Positions 26,778 through 36,084 of a stretch of DNA of 64,000 nt are shown here, piece by piece. Under the pieces are notes generated by a model. It saw nothing but the letters and a program-made list of their open reading frames with translations, was not told the DNA's origin and did not search any database. Within the stretch, counting starts at the first letter, position 1. Each line of letters starts with the position of its first letter. Position numbers and translations under genes: made by a program. Source of the stretch: Paraburkholderia tagetis. GTDB taxonomy: Bacteria; Pseudomonadota; Gammaproteobacteria; Burkholderiales; Burkholderiaceae. The stretch spans positions 124,001 to 188,000 of the forward strand of contig NZ_JAKLJA010000006.1 of NCBI RefSeq assembly GCF_022213065.1. Reading direction: 5' to 3'.

Positions 26778-27884
26778 ATGACCCAAACGGAACAACGCAC
26801 CTTGACCCCGGAAGCGCCGGAAGTCTCGGTCATCATTCCGGTCTACAACGAGGAAGCGGGACTGGCCGCGCTGTTCGCGCGCCTGTACCCGGCGCTCGAC
26901 AAGCTCGGCACCTCGTATGAAATCATCTTCATCAACGACGGCAGCCGCGACCGCTCGGCCGCGATGCTCGCCGAGCAGTTCCGCGCGCGGCCCGACACCA
27001 CGCGCGCGATCCTGCTCAACGGCAACTACGGCCAGCACATGGCGATTCTCGCGGGCTTCGAGCAGGCGCGCGGTGAAATCGTCATCACGCTCGACGCCGA
27101 CCTGCAGAATCCGCCCGAGGAAATCGGCAAGCTGGTCGAGAAAATGCGCGAAGGCTACGACTACGTGGGCACGATCCGCATGCAGCGCCAGGACAGCCTG
27201 TGGCGCCGCAAGGCCTCGCAGATGATGAACCGCCTGCGCGAGCGCATCACGCGCATCAAGATGACCGACCAGGGCTGCATGCTGCGCGCCTACAACCGTC
27301 ACATCATCGATACGATCAACCGCTGCGGCGAGATCAACACCTTCATCCCGGCGCTCGCCTATACGTTCGCGCAGAACCCGGTGGAAGTCGATGTCGCGCA
27401 CGAGGAGCGCTTCGCGGGCGAATCGAAGTATTCGCTCTATAGCCTCATTCGCCTGAACTTCGACCTCGTGACCGGCTTCTCGGTCGTGCCGCTGCAATGG
27501 CTCTCGTTCATCGGTGTGATTCTCTCGCTCGGCTCCGCAGGCCTCTTCATCTTGCTGCTGATTCGCCGCTTCATCATCGGCGCGGAAGTGCAAGGTGTGT
27601 TCACGCTCTTCGCCATCACGTTCTTCCTGCTCGGCGTGATCATCTTCGCGCTTGGCCTGCTCGGCGAATACATCGGCCGCATCTATCAGCAGGTGCGCGC
27701 GCGTCCGCGCTATCTCGTGCAGACGATCCTCGAAGAGCGCAATGGCCGCGAAGTGGTTGGCGTGCCGCGCCAGGACGTCGTGCAGGGCGTGCAGGCGTCG
27801 CTCAGCATCGGTGCCGGGCCCGCTGCGAACCAAGGTGCAAATCCAGGCACAAACCAGGATACCCAGCGAGGAGCCCAGTCATGA
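26778..27884 (+). CDS. arnC: Undecaprenyl-phosphate Ara4FN transferase
   Basis: GT2 glycosyltransferase (368 aa) that attaches formylated aminoarabinose to undecaprenyl phosphate at the inner face of the membrane. The N-terminal catalytic domain has VSVIIPVYNEEAGL, FINDGSRDRS, TLDADLQNPPEE (DxD) and the QDSLWRRKASQ region. Two C-terminal membrane helices (about 225-300) follow. The last 35 residues are a polar repeat tail ([20 protein letters not shown]). GGAAAAG precedes the ATG; the stop overlaps the next start by four bases (ATGA). Confidence 0.93.
   Translation: MTQTEQRTLTPEAPEVSVIIPVYNEEAGLAALFARLYPALDKLGTSYEIIFINDGSRDRSAAMLAEQFRARPDTTRAILLNGNYGQHMAILAGFEQARGEIVITLDADLQNPPEEIGKLVEKMREGYDYVGTIRMQRQDSLWRRKASQMMNRLRERITRIKMTDQGCMLRAYNRHIIDTINRCGEINTFIPALAYTFAQNPVEVDVAHEERFAGESKYSLYSLIRLNFDLVTGFSVVPLQWLSFIGVILSLGSAGLFILLLIRRFIIGAEVQGVFTLFAITFFLLGVIIFALGLLGEYIGRIYQQVRARPRYLVQTILEERNGREVVGVPRQDVVQGVQASLSIGAGPAANQGANPGTNQDTQRGAQS
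27822..27881. repeat. 12-bp in-frame array at the arnC 3' end
   Basis: Five diverged 12-bp units that encode the ArnC C-terminal tetrapeptides and run up to the stop codon; the last unit includes the ribosome binding site of the next gene. Confidence 0.7.
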
Positions 27885-28837
27885 AGCCGCGTGCCGTCGT
27901 CTTCGCGTATCACAATGTGGGCGTGCGCTGCCTCCAGGTGCTGCTTGCGCGCGGCGTGGACGTGGCGCTCGTCGTCACGCACGAAGACAGCCCGACCGAG
28001 AACATCTGGTTCGGCAGCGTGAAGTCGGTGGCCCAAGAACACGGCATCGAGGTCATCACGCCCGCCGATCCGAAGAGCGCCGAGCTGCGCGCAGCCGTTT
28101 GCGCCGCGCGGCCCGATTTCATCTTCTCGTTCTACTACCGGCACATGCTGCCGGCGGACCTGCTCGCGGTCGCGGCGCGCGGCGCATACAACGTGCATGG
28201 CTCGCTGCTGCCCAAATATCGCGGCCGCGTGCCCACGAACTGGGCCGTGATCAAGGGCGAGACCGAGACCGGCGCGACGCTGCATGAGATGTCCGTCAAG
28301 CCCGATGCGGGCGCGATCATCGCGCAGACGCCCGTGCCGATCCTGCCCGACGACACGGCCGCAATGGTATTCGACAAAGTCACCGTGGCCGCCGAGCAGA
28401 CGCTCTGGCGCGTGCTGCCCGCGCTGATCGCGGGCGAGGCGCCGCATCTGCCGAACGACCTTGCGCACGGGAGCTACTACGGCGGGCGCAAGCCCGAAGA
28501 TGGCCGCATCGATTTCACGCAGAGCGCGCAGGACGTCTACAACCTGATTCGCGCGGTCGCGCCACCCTATCCCGGCGCATTCACCGACATCGGCGGCGAG
28601 CGTTTCGTGATCGCCCGCGCTCGCCTTGCGCGCCCCGGCACGGATCTGTCGAAACTCGCTGGATTGCCCCCCGGTATCCACGTAAGCGATAATGCGCTTT
28701 TCGCCGTCTGCGGCGACAGCCGCGCAATCGCGATCCACGAGCTGCGGCATCAGCCAAGCCTGGGACATGACGGTCGAGAGACCGTCATCACACCCGCCGC
28801 GTTCTCCGAACTCACTTCATCTGTCCCCCGTCCATGA
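27881..28837 (+). CDS. UDP-Ara4N formyltransferase (ArnA N-terminal-type)
   Basis: Stand-alone equivalent of the ArnA formyltransferase domain (318 aa), using 10-formyl-tetrahydrofolate to formylate UDP-aminoarabinose. It has the formyltransferase motif [28 protein letters not shown] (Asn, His and the SLLPKYRG loop) and [10 protein letters not shown]. In E. coli this activity is fused to the decarboxylase in one ArnA protein; here the two are separate genes with a four-base overlap. A GAGGAG box lies before the ATG, and the start overlaps the arnC stop. Confidence 0.92.
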   Translation: MKPRAVVFAYHNVGVRCLQVLLARGVDVALVVTHEDSPTENIWFGSVKSVAQEHGIEVITPADPKSAELRAAVCAARPDFIFSFYYRHMLPADLLAVAARGAYNVHGSLLPKYRGRVPTNWAVIKGETETGATLHEMSVKPDAGAIIAQTPVPILPDDTAAMVFDKVTVAAEQTLWRVLPALIAGEAPHLPNDLAHGSYYGGRKPEDGRIDFTQSAQDVYNLIRAVAPPYPGAFTDIGGERFVIARARLARPGTDLSKLAGLPPGIHVSDNALFAVCGDSRAIAIHELRHQPSLGHDGRETVITPAAFSELTSSVPRP

Positions 28838-29898
28838 AAACCGAAGGCTACGCCAAAAAAGTTCTGATCCTGGGTGTCAATGGCTTTATCGGCCATCACC
28901 TCTCCAAGCGCATCCTCGAAACCACGAACTGGGAAGTGTTCGGGATGGACATGCAAACGGACCGCCTCGGCGATCTCGTCAAGCATGAGCGGATGCACTT
29001 CTTCGAAGGCGACATCACGATCAACAAGGAATGGGTCGAGTACCACGTCAAGAAGTGCGACGTGATCCTGCCGCTGGTGGCAATCGCCACGCCCGCGACC
29101 TACGTACAGCAGCCGCTGCGCGTGTTCGAACTCGACTTCGAGGCGAACCTGCCCATCGTGCGTTCGGCCGTGAAGTACCGCAAGCATCTCGTCTTCCCGT
29201 CGACCTCCGAGGTCTACGGCATGTGCCCGGACGAGCAGTTCGATCCGGACAACTCGGCCCTCACCTACGGCCCGATCAACAAGCCGCGCTGGATCTACGC
29301 GTGCTCCAAGCAGCTCATGGACCGCGTGATCTGGGGCTATGGCATGGAAGGCCTGAACTTCACGCTGTTCCGTCCGTTCAACTGGATCGGCCCGGGCCTC
29401 GACTCGATCTACACGCCGAAGGAAGGTTCGTCGCGCGTCGTGACGCAGTTCCTCGGCCACATCGTGCGCGGCGAGAACATCAGCCTCGTCGACGGCGGTG
29501 CGCAAAAGCGCGCGTTCACCGACATCGACGACGGCATCGAAGCGCTCATGAGGATCATCGAGAACAAGGGCGGCGTCGCGTCGGGCAAGATCTACAACAT
29601 CGGCAACCCGACCAACAACTTCTCGGTGCGAGAGCTCGCGCACAAGATGCTTGCGCTCGCCGCCGAGTTCCCCGAGTACGCCGAAACGGCCAGGAAGGTG
29701 CAGCTCGTCGAGACTTCGTCGGGCGCGTACTACGGCGCAGGCTACCAGGACGTCCAGAACCGCGTGCCGAAGATCGACAACACGAAGCAGGAGCTCGGCT
29801 GGGCACCCAAGTCGACCTTCGACGAAGCGCTGCGCAAGATTTTCGAAGCGTACCGCGGCCACGTGGCCGAAGCGCGCGCGCTCGTCGAGCAGCAATAA
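28834..29898 (+). CDS. UDP-glucuronate decarboxylase (ArnA C-terminal-type)
   Basis: Stand-alone equivalent of the ArnA dehydrogenase domain (354 aa). It oxidises and decarboxylates UDP-glucuronic acid to the UDP-4-keto-pentose used by ArnB. An extended SDR with the Rossmann motif [18 protein letters not shown], the active-site segment [10 protein letters not shown] with Ser-Thr and Tyr, and [15 protein letters not shown] (YxxxK replaced in spacing by the family's YACSK). [14 protein letters not shown] matches ArnA. Start overlaps the formyltransferase stop. Confidence 0.93.
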   Translation: MKTEGYAKKVLILGVNGFIGHHLSKRILETTNWEVFGMDMQTDRLGDLVKHERMHFFEGDITINKEWVEYHVKKCDVILPLVAIATPATYVQQPLRVFELDFEANLPIVRSAVKYRKHLVFPSTSEVYGMCPDEQFDPDNSALTYGPINKPRWIYACSKQLMDRVIWGYGMEGLNFTLFRPFNWIGPGLDSIYTPKEGSSRVVTQFLGHIVRGENISLVDGGAQKRAFTDIDDGIEALMRIIENKGGVASGKIYNIGNPTNNFSVRELAHKMLALAAEFPEYAETARKVQLVETSSGAYYGAGYQDVQNRVPKIDNTKQELGWAPKSTFDEALRKIFEAYRGHVAEARALVEQQ

Positions 29899-29917
29899 GC
29901 GCGAAGGATCTGCTCAC

Positions 29918-30814
29918 TTGGCCCGCATCGTCCTGAAAATCGACGTCGACACGCTGCGCGGCACGCGCGAAGGCGTGCCGAACCTCGCACGCATCTTCGA
30001 TCGCTACAAGGCGCGCGCGACGTTCCTGTTCAGCCTCGGCCCGGACCACACGGGCTGGGCGCTGCGTCGCGTATTCCGTCCGGGCTTTCTCAAGAAAGTC
30101 TCACGCACCTCCGTCGTGGAGCACTACGGCGTGAAGCAGTTGATGTACGGCGTGCTGCTGCCCGGCCCCGACATCGGCGTGGAAGCGGCCGCGCAAATGC
30201 GCGCGATCCACGAAGCCGGCTTCGAATGCGGCATCCACACGTGGGATCACGTCTACTGGCAGGACAACGTGCGCACGCGCGACGCGCAATGGACCGCGCG
30301 CCAGATGCAGAAGAGCCACGCGCGCTTCGTGCAGATTTTCGGCGTACCGCCCGTCACGCACGGCGCCGCGGGCTGGCAGATGAACGAGTCCGCCTTCGCG
30401 CAGATCGACGCGTGGGGCATGAAGTACGCCTCCGACGGACGCGGGCATTCGCCCTATCGTCCCGTGGTGGCTGGGCGCATGTTGAACCACGTGCAGATGC
30501 CCACCACGCTGCCCACGCTCGACGAAGTGCTGGGCGTGGACGGCGTGGACATCGATAACGTCGCCGCGTGGCTGCTCAAGCGCACCGAGCACAATCCGCA
30601 CGATCAGGTGTTCACGCTGCACGCCGAGCTCGAAGGCCAGAAGCTCGCGCCGGTGTTCGAGCAACTGCTCGCCGGCTGGCGCGCGCAGGGCCATACGTTT
30701 GCCACGATGGGCGACTACCATGCGACGCTGGACCCGGATTCGCTGCCATCGTACCCTGTCACCTGGGGCGAGATCGCCGGCCGCTCGGGCCAGTTGATCG
30801 TCCAGCCCGACTGA
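29918..30814 (+). CDS. arnD: Undecaprenyl-phosphate Ara4FN deformylase
   Basis: NodB-type polysaccharide deacetylase family enzyme (298 aa) that removes the formyl group after transfer to the lipid carrier, making transport one-way. The metal site begins with KIDVDT near the N terminus and continues with ECGIHTWDHVYWQD (HxxxxH-like H-T-W-D-H). The translation starts at TTG 29918 with AAGGA nine bases upstream; no in-frame ATG precedes the conserved start. It is the last arn gene. Confidence 0.92.
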   Translation: MARIVLKIDVDTLRGTREGVPNLARIFDRYKARATFLFSLGPDHTGWALRRVFRPGFLKKVSRTSVVEHYGVKQLMYGVLLPGPDIGVEAAAQMRAIHEAGFECGIHTWDHVYWQDNVRTRDAQWTARQMQKSHARFVQIFGVPPVTHGAAGWQMNESAFAQIDAWGMKYASDGRGHSPYRPVVAGRMLNHVQMPTTLPTLDEVLGVDGVDIDNVAAWLLKRTEHNPHDQVFTLHAELEGQKLAPVFEQLLAGWRAQGHTFATMGDYHATLDPDSLPSYPVTWGEIAGRSGQLIVQPD

Positions 30815-30923
30815 AATCCGCTGCAAGGCGTTGCCGCGGCGCAGCGTGCGCGAGACCGCGCCGCGCCGCCGCTTCCTCGCGATCGCGCCCGCCCATGCAA
30901 GCTCATAACAACAGGAGAGCCAC

Positions 30924-31394
30924 GTGCCTGACGTGACCATCGCAGTCGACCAACCCGTTCCCGATTTCACCGCGCCCGCCACCGGCGGCGACTTCACGCT
31001 TTCGAGCCTCAAGGGCAAGAAGGTCGTGCTGTACTTCTACCCGAAGGACAATACGCCCGGCTGCACGCGCGAAGGCATGGAGTTCCGCGACCTCTATCCG
31101 AAATTCAAGAAGGCAGGCGCCACGATCGTGGGCGTCTCGCGCGACAGCGTGCGCTCGCACGAGAACTTCAAGACCAAGCTCGAATTGCCGTTTACGCTGG
31201 TATCGGATGGCGACGAAGCACTCTGCTCGCTATTCAACGTCATCAAAATGAAGAAAATGTATGGCAAAGAAGTACGGGGAATCGAGCGCTCCACGTTCCT
31301 CATCGACGCCGACGGCGTACTGCGCCAGGAATGGCGCGGGCTCAAGGTGCCGGGCCATGTCGAGGAGGTCCTGGAGGCTGTACAAGCGCTGTGA
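30924..31394 (+). CDS. bcp: Thiol peroxidase of the Bcp/PrxQ family
   Basis: Peroxiredoxin, 156 aa, that reduces hydrogen peroxide and organic hydroperoxides. The peroxidatic cysteine is in YPKDNTPGCTREG. E. coli Bcp has a resolving cysteine five residues later (PGCTVQAC); here that position is not Cys, so it acts as a one-cysteine enzyme or uses a more distant Cys (the ALCSLF cysteine). GTG start at 30924 with AGGAGAG upstream. A terminator follows about 140 bases downstream. Confidence 0.93.
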   Translation: MPDVTIAVDQPVPDFTAPATGGDFTLSSLKGKKVVLYFYPKDNTPGCTREGMEFRDLYPKFKKAGATIVGVSRDSVRSHENFKTKLELPFTLVSDGDEALCSLFNVIKMKKMYGKEVRGIERSTFLIDADGVLRQEWRGLKVPGHVEEVLEAVQAL

Positions 31395-31808
31395 GGCGCG
31401 TTATATTGGGCTGCAATGAGTGCCTGTCCACCCCATTTTTTGTCGCATTTGCCACGCCCGCGCGGTCTCGAGAACGGTCACAGGATGACCGCTCCAGCGC
31501 ATCCGGGGCAACGCGCCATTAAAGCAGTCAAGCCGCTTGCCTCGTCACACGGGGCGGCGGCTTTTTTGTTTGCTTCTTTGTTTGCAGTCACTCCCTCCAC
31601 GTCGCGCCGGATTAGCGACCCGGTGCGCGTCAACGTCAAGGAGCAGATCGAAAAACAGGCGAACCGGCATTTTCAGACCTGAGCGCGCACCCGGCGCGGT
31701 CACGGCGGGCGCCTACCCGGCATCCGCACGCCCCGCCCGAAAGCGCACCGTACGCGCATCGTACGGTCAACACCGCGACCACTCGACCCGAATTTTTCGA
31801 GGGACACC
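31395..31808. other. Gap between bcp and phoH
   Basis: Contains a terminator at 31531-31568 and otherwise no convincing gene. An 88-codon frame at 31416-31682 has no family motif or good ribosome binding site. Confidence 0.4.
31531..31568 (+). terminator. Terminator downstream of bcp
   Basis: Arms AGCCGC (31531) / GCGGCT (31557-31562) with further inner pairing, followed by TTTTTTG. Confidence 0.65.
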
Positions 31809-33659
31809 ATGCCTTTGCCTACTCCCCCCAGCAAGCTCGGCAACCTGCTGCCGCCCGATGAATACAAGGCGCGTGCACGCACGACGCGCAGCACGCGCAA
31901 AGCGGCGACCGAGAACGACGCCGCCGATGTCGCCGACTACGGCGCGGAGAGCGTTGCCGAGCCGATGACTCCCGCAGCCAACGCATCGTCCACGCTGCGC
32001 ACCGTGCCCATGCACACCGCCAGCGCCGAACTCGCCGCGCTCGAACCCGTCGCGCCCGCGCCGGCGCGAAAGCGCAAGCAGCAAACCGCGGCGCTGCTGC
32101 AGCCGGTACAGGCTCATGCCGAGCCGCAGACCGAAGCACCCGGCGCACCCGCTACACCGGTCGCGCGCGGCGGCAAGTCGCCTTCGTCCAAAACGGCGGG
32201 CGGCGAAGCCGCGCCCACCGCGCGCACCGGCACGAAGAAACGCGTGCACCCCGAGGAAACCATCGAAGTCCAGAAGCTGTTCGTGCTCGATACGAACGTG
32301 CTGATGCACGATCCGACCTGCCTGTTCCGCTTCGAGGAGCACGACGTCTTCCTGCCGATGATGACGCTGGAAGAGCTCGACAATCACAAGAAGGGCATGT
32401 CGGAAGTGGCGCGCAACGCGCGCCAGGTAAGCCGCACGCTCGATCAGCTCGTCGCGAACGCGGGCCCGATCTCGGAAGGCATCTCGCTCGACCGCCTCGG
32501 CAGCCGCGAAGCGCTCGGGCGCCTCTACTTCCAGACCACGCTCACGCACATCGATCCGGTCGACGGCCTGCCCGAAGGCAAGGCCGACAACCAGATTCTC
32601 GGCGTCGTGCGCGCGCTGCAACGCGACCGGCCGGACCGCCTCGTCGTGCTGGTGTCGAAAGACATCAACATGCGCATCAAGGCGCACGCGCTCGGCCTGC
32701 CCGCCGAAGATTACTTCAACGACCAGGTTCTCGAAGACAAGGACCTGCTGTACTCGGGCATCCGCGCGCTCACGCAGGACTTCTGGACCAGGCACGCCAA
32801 GGGCATGGAGTCCTGGCAGGACACCAAGACCGGCACGACGTACTACCGCGTGACGGGTCCCGAGTGTCTCTCGATGCTCGTGAACGAGTTCGTCTATCTG
32901 GAGCCGCAAAACGGCGAGCCCGCGTTCCACGCGATCGTGCGCGAGCTCAACGGCAAGACGGCGCTGTTGCAGACGCTGCGCGACTACGGCCACCACAAGA
33001 ACAACGTGTGGGGCATCACGGCGCGCAACCGCGAGCAGAACTTCGCGCTGAACCTGCTGATGAACCCCGAGATCGACTTCGTCACGCTGCTCGGCCAGGC
33101 CGGCACGGGCAAGACACTGGTGGCGCTCGCCGCGGGCCTCGCTCAGGTGCTCGACGACAAGCGCTACAACGAGATCATCGTGACGCGCGCGACCGTTCCG
33201 GTGGGCGAAGACATCGGCTTCCTGCCCGGCACCGAAGAGGAAAAGATGCAGCCGTGGATGGGTGCCTTCGACGATAACCTCGAAGTGCTCCAGAAGACCG
33301 ACGACGCGGCCGGCGAATGGGGCCGTGCCGCGACCCAGGAGCTGATCCGCTCGCGCCTGAAGGTCAAGAGCATGAACTTCATGCGTGGCCGCACGTTCGT
33401 GGACAAGTATCTGATCATCGACGAGGCGCAGAACCTGACGCCCAAGCAGATGAAGACGCTCGTCACGCGCGCCGGTCCGGGCACGAAGATCGTGTGTCTG
33501 GGCAACATCGCGCAGATCGATACGCCGTATCTGACCGAAGGCAGTTCCGGCCTCACCTACGTGGTCGACCGCTTCAAGGGTTGGGCGCATAGCGGCCACG
33601 TGACGCTTGCGCGCGGCGAGCGCTCGCGTCTCGCGGATTACGCGTCGGATATTCTCTAA
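31809..33659 (+). CDS. PIN-domain/PhoH ATPase (PhoH2 type)
   Basis: 616 aa fusion of a PIN endoribonuclease domain and a PhoH AAA-like ATPase, the PhoH2/YlaK architecture. After a low-complexity N terminus (1-150), the PIN domain begins FVLDTNVLMHDP and continues with FLPMMTLEELDNHKKG. The PhoH domain has Walker A LGQAGTGKTLVALAAGL (about 428), Walker B LIIDEAQNLTPKQMKTLV and the GNIAQIDTPYL motif. PhoH2 proteins of this type can unwind and cut RNA. A clear terminator lies after it, so it is monocistronic. Confidence 0.95.
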   Translation: MPLPTPPSKLGNLLPPDEYKARARTTRSTRKAATENDAADVADYGAESVAEPMTPAANASSTLRTVPMHTASAELAALEPVAPAPARKRKQQTAALLQPVQAHAEPQTEAPGAPATPVARGGKSPSSKTAGGEAAPTARTGTKKRVHPEETIEVQKLFVLDTNVLMHDPTCLFRFEEHDVFLPMMTLEELDNHKKGMSEVARNARQVSRTLDQLVANAGPISEGISLDRLGSREALGRLYFQTTLTHIDPVDGLPEGKADNQILGVVRALQRDRPDRLVVLVSKDINMRIKAHALGLPAEDYFNDQVLEDKDLLYSGIRALTQDFWTRHAKGMESWQDTKTGTTYYRVTGPECLSMLVNEFVYLEPQNGEPAFHAIVRELNGKTALLQTLRDYGHHKNNVWGITARNREQNFALNLLMNPEIDFVTLLGQAGTGKTLVALAAGLAQVLDDKRYNEIIVTRATVPVGEDIGFLPGTEEEKMQPWMGAFDDNLEVLQKTDDAAGEWGRAATQELIRSRLKVKSMNFMRGRTFVDKYLIIDEAQNLTPKQMKTLVTRAGPGTKIVCLGNIAQIDTPYLTEGSSGLTYVVDRFKGWAHSGHVTLARGERSRLADYASDIL

Positions 33660-33712
33660 AGCCACGCGGCACCGGCATTTCCAGCGCTTTTCGAAGCGCC
33701 GGACGCATCCAG

Positions 33713-33750
33713 AAGGACCGTTTCCGGGCAACCGGATACGGTCCTTTTTT
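33713..33750 (+). terminator. Terminator of phoH
   Basis: Stem AAGGACCG...CGGTCCTT with inner TCCGG/CCGGA and loop GCAA, followed by TTTTTT. Strong intrinsic terminator. Confidence 0.92.
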
Positions 33751-33800
33751 ATCCGTCGACGTGCATTTCAGCGTGCCGAACCAGCAACGGATCACGCGTG

Positions 33801-33823
33801 AACTTCAAGTAACTTGTGAAGTT
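33801..33823. promoter_or_regulatory. Inverted repeat upstream of the NlpC/P60 gene
   Basis: Arms AACTTCA / TGAAGTT around AGTAACTTG. It shares TTCAAGTAAC with the palindrome before lexA (54017-54033). Candidate operator; the regulator is unknown. Confidence 0.35.
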
Positions 33824-33916
33824 TTCTTGCCGAAGCCATGTGCGGCGGGCTACCATCCGCTCATTACCGGTTTTCCCCAATGGCGAACGCTTGTCGTTTT
33901 GCCTTCTGCATTTGTC

Positions 33917-35014
33917 ATGCGGCGACTCTGGCTTCCCTTACTGATCGTGATCTTTCTTGCGGCGTGTTCCAGCACGCCGCAGAAGGCTTCGCGCAGCGGC
34001 AGTTCGAGCGCCAGCGCATGGCGCACCAGGCCACCGGGCTTTCCCAATTTCGTCGACCACAGCGTCGGACGCGAGGAAGTCTCCATTCAGGCGATGAGCC
34101 TCGTGGGCATTCCATACCGCTGGGGCGGTAATACGCCCGATAGCGGCTTCGATTGCAGTGGTCTCGTGAAGTATGTGTTCGCACGCTCGGCGCAGACGAA
34201 CCTGCCGCGCACCACGGCCGACATGAGCCAGCGCGGCGAGGTCATCGAGCCCGACGAGATCGCGGCAGGCGATCTCGTGTTCTTCAACACGACTGGCCGG
34301 CCGCACTCCCACGTGGGCATCTATGTCGGCAAACTGCGCTTCGTCAATGCACCGTCGACGGGCGGCACCGTGCGGCTCGACTATCTGACCAATCCGTACT
34401 GGGCCAGGCATTTCGACGGCATTCGCCGCGTGGCGCCAGCAAAGCGCGCGCCGACCACGCCGTTCGATACGCCTACATGGGAAGCCTCCGCGCCTGCGTC
34501 TGGCGCGCCAGCGGTTGCGGCTGCTGCTCCCGCAACTGCTCCGGCTTCGATGGCGCCTTCGGCCACATCGGCCAACGCAGCCGTGGCAACCGCTTCCGCT
34601 CCGCCAGCCCCGCGCATGGTCACGGCGGATCAAAGCCCTCTGACGTCGACGTCTCAACCCGCCTATGCAGGCGCAGCGCCTGTTTCGGGCGCCGGCGCTA
34701 CAGCATCGGCCGACGCGTTCGAACCGCCGCCCGCCGCCGCCACGTCAATCACACCGATCACGTCAACCGCTTCCGTCGCGCCCCCCCCCGCTCCGCGCGA
34801 CGCCATCAACGCCGCCGCCGATGCCTTCGAGCCGCCGCCGCCCGGCATGAGCGCCGCGGCACGGCAAGCCGCGCAGGCGGGTTCGACGCCCATCGAACCC
34901 GCAACGCCCGCGCCCGTGCAGATCACGCGCGCCTCCGCCGCAGGCGGGAGCGCCCCCGCGCCCACGCAATCCAGCGACGACCCGATCGCCCGCTTCGCCA
35001 ACGGTTCGTACTGA
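33917..35014 (+). CDS. NlpC/P60 (C40) peptidoglycan hydrolase lipoprotein
   Basis: 365 aa lipoprotein. Signal peptide with lipobox LAAC (cysteine at residue 17). The NlpC/P60 domain (about 45-165) has the catalytic Cys in DSGFDCSGLVKYVF and His in SHVGIYVG; the third catalytic position, often His (as in E. coli Spr FVHA), reads FVNAPSTGG, so it is Asn here. The C-terminal 200 residues are Pro/Ala/Thr-rich and probably disordered, perhaps a reach or anchoring tail. Likely a murein endopeptidase cutting peptide cross-links in the periplasm. The start at ATG 33917 is set by the signal peptide. Confidence 0.92.
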   Translation: MRRLWLPLLIVIFLAACSSTPQKASRSGSSSASAWRTRPPGFPNFVDHSVGREEVSIQAMSLVGIPYRWGGNTPDSGFDCSGLVKYVFARSAQTNLPRTTADMSQRGEVIEPDEIAAGDLVFFNTTGRPHSHVGIYVGKLRFVNAPSTGGTVRLDYLTNPYWARHFDGIRRVAPAKRAPTTPFDTPTWEASAPASGAPAVAAAAPATAPASMAPSATSANAAVATASAPPAPRMVTADQSPLTSTSQPAYAGAAPVSGAGATASADAFEPPPAAATSITPITSTASVAPPPAPRDAINAAADAFEPPPPGMSAAARQAAQAGSTPIEPATPAPVQITRASAAGGSAPAPTQSSDDPIARFANGSY

Positions 35015-35180
35015 GCCGAGAGTCCAGAGCCGAGCCCTCCGCCGGCACAGCGCCCGCCCTCCGGCAACCTTCGGCACCCCTGGCCGTAAGGCCAATCGAA
35101 AGGCGTCCCCAGTTTCGCGGACCCTCCGCGTCTGCTATCGTTTTGGGACCGTTTTTCTACTTTCGCGCAGCGAGGCAGCG

Positions 35181-35987
35181 ATGGATCTCGGACTCGGCAA
35201 CAAGGTGGTTCTGGTTACGGGCGGCAGCAAGGGCATCGGCCTGGCATGCGCCCGCGCGTTCGCGAAGGAAGGCGCGAAAGTCGCGATCGTCTCGCGCGAC
35301 CCCGCCAATCTGGCGCGCGCGCGCGAGCAACTGGCAAGCGAAGGGCTCCACATCCATCTCACGCGCGCCGACCTGCACGAGCCCCATAGCGCCGCCGACG
35401 TAGTCGAGGAAGTCACCACGGCAGTAGGCGCCATCGACATCCTCATCAACAGCGCGGGCGCCGCGCGCCGCTACGACCCGGAATCGCTCGACGCCGCGGC
35501 GTTCAAGGCGACCATGGAGGCCAAGTACTTCCCGTACATCTATCCGCAGCAGGAAGTGCTGCGCCGCATGGTGGAGCGCATCAAGGCCGGCACGGCCACG
35601 GAGCCGGGCGCGATCGTCAACATCATCGGCATGGGTGGCAAGTACGCCAGCGACATCCATATCGCGGGGGGTGCGGCGAATGCGGCGCTCATGCTCGCCA
35701 CGGTGGGGCTTGCGCACTATCACGCGCGCTACGGCATTCGCATCAACGCGATCAATCCCGGCGCAACGCTCACCGAGCGCCTGCAGGAGGCCATGGAACT
35801 GGAAGCGGGACGCGAAGGCGTCAGTGCCGAGGAAGCGCTCGCGCGCGGCGAGGCCAGGGTGCCGCTCGGGCGCTACGCGAAGCCCGAGGAAATCGCCGAC
35901 GTCGCCCTCTTTCTGGCGAGCCGCCGCGCAAGCTACGTGACGGGTGCGCTCGTGCCCATGGACGGCTGTACGACGCCGATGATCTAA
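35181..35987 (+). CDS. SDR-family protein with altered active site
   Basis: 268 aa short-chain dehydrogenase fold. Cofactor motif TGGSKGIG (13-20) and NSAGA (90-94) are intact, and the C terminus (FLASRRASYVTGALVPMDGC) is typical. The catalytic YxxxK is missing: where it should be, residues 163-167 read GGAAN, so Tyr is Gly and Lys is Asn, and the usual Ser near 150 is also absent. Related SDR proteins with a GxxxN pattern exist, so this is probably a real subfamily rather than damage. The reaction is unknown and it may bind a nucleotide without classical reduction. Confidence 0.85.
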   Translation: MDLGLGNKVVLVTGGSKGIGLACARAFAKEGAKVAIVSRDPANLARAREQLASEGLHIHLTRADLHEPHSAADVVEEVTTAVGAIDILINSAGAARRYDPESLDAAAFKATMEAKYFPYIYPQQEVLRRMVERIKAGTATEPGAIVNIIGMGGKYASDIHIAGGAANAALMLATVGLAHYHARYGIRINAINPGATLTERLQEAMELEAGREGVSAEEALARGEARVPLGRYAKPEEIADVALFLASRRASYVTGALVPMDGCTTPMI

Positions 35988-36033
35988 AGCACCGGTTGCG
36001 CTAACTGCCGCTAGCACCACGTCCGGCCGCACA

Positions 36034-36059
36034 AAGAAAACGGCGCCCGAAGGCGCCGT
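36034..36059 (-). terminator. Terminator of the phoU-pit operon
   Basis: On the minus strand stem ACGGCGCC-TTCG-GGCGCCGT followed by TTTCTTT. The UUCG tetraloop makes it a stable terminator for pit. Confidence 0.8.
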
Positions 36060-36084
36060 GCTGTCTTGCCTGCCCTGTCTTGCC

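Noticed and set aside
31416..31682. 88-codon frame after bcp
   Set aside because: Overlaps a terminator, no ribosome binding site or family motif.
31767..33731. 654-codon minus-strand frame opposite phoH
   Set aside because: Shadow of the PIN-PhoH gene.
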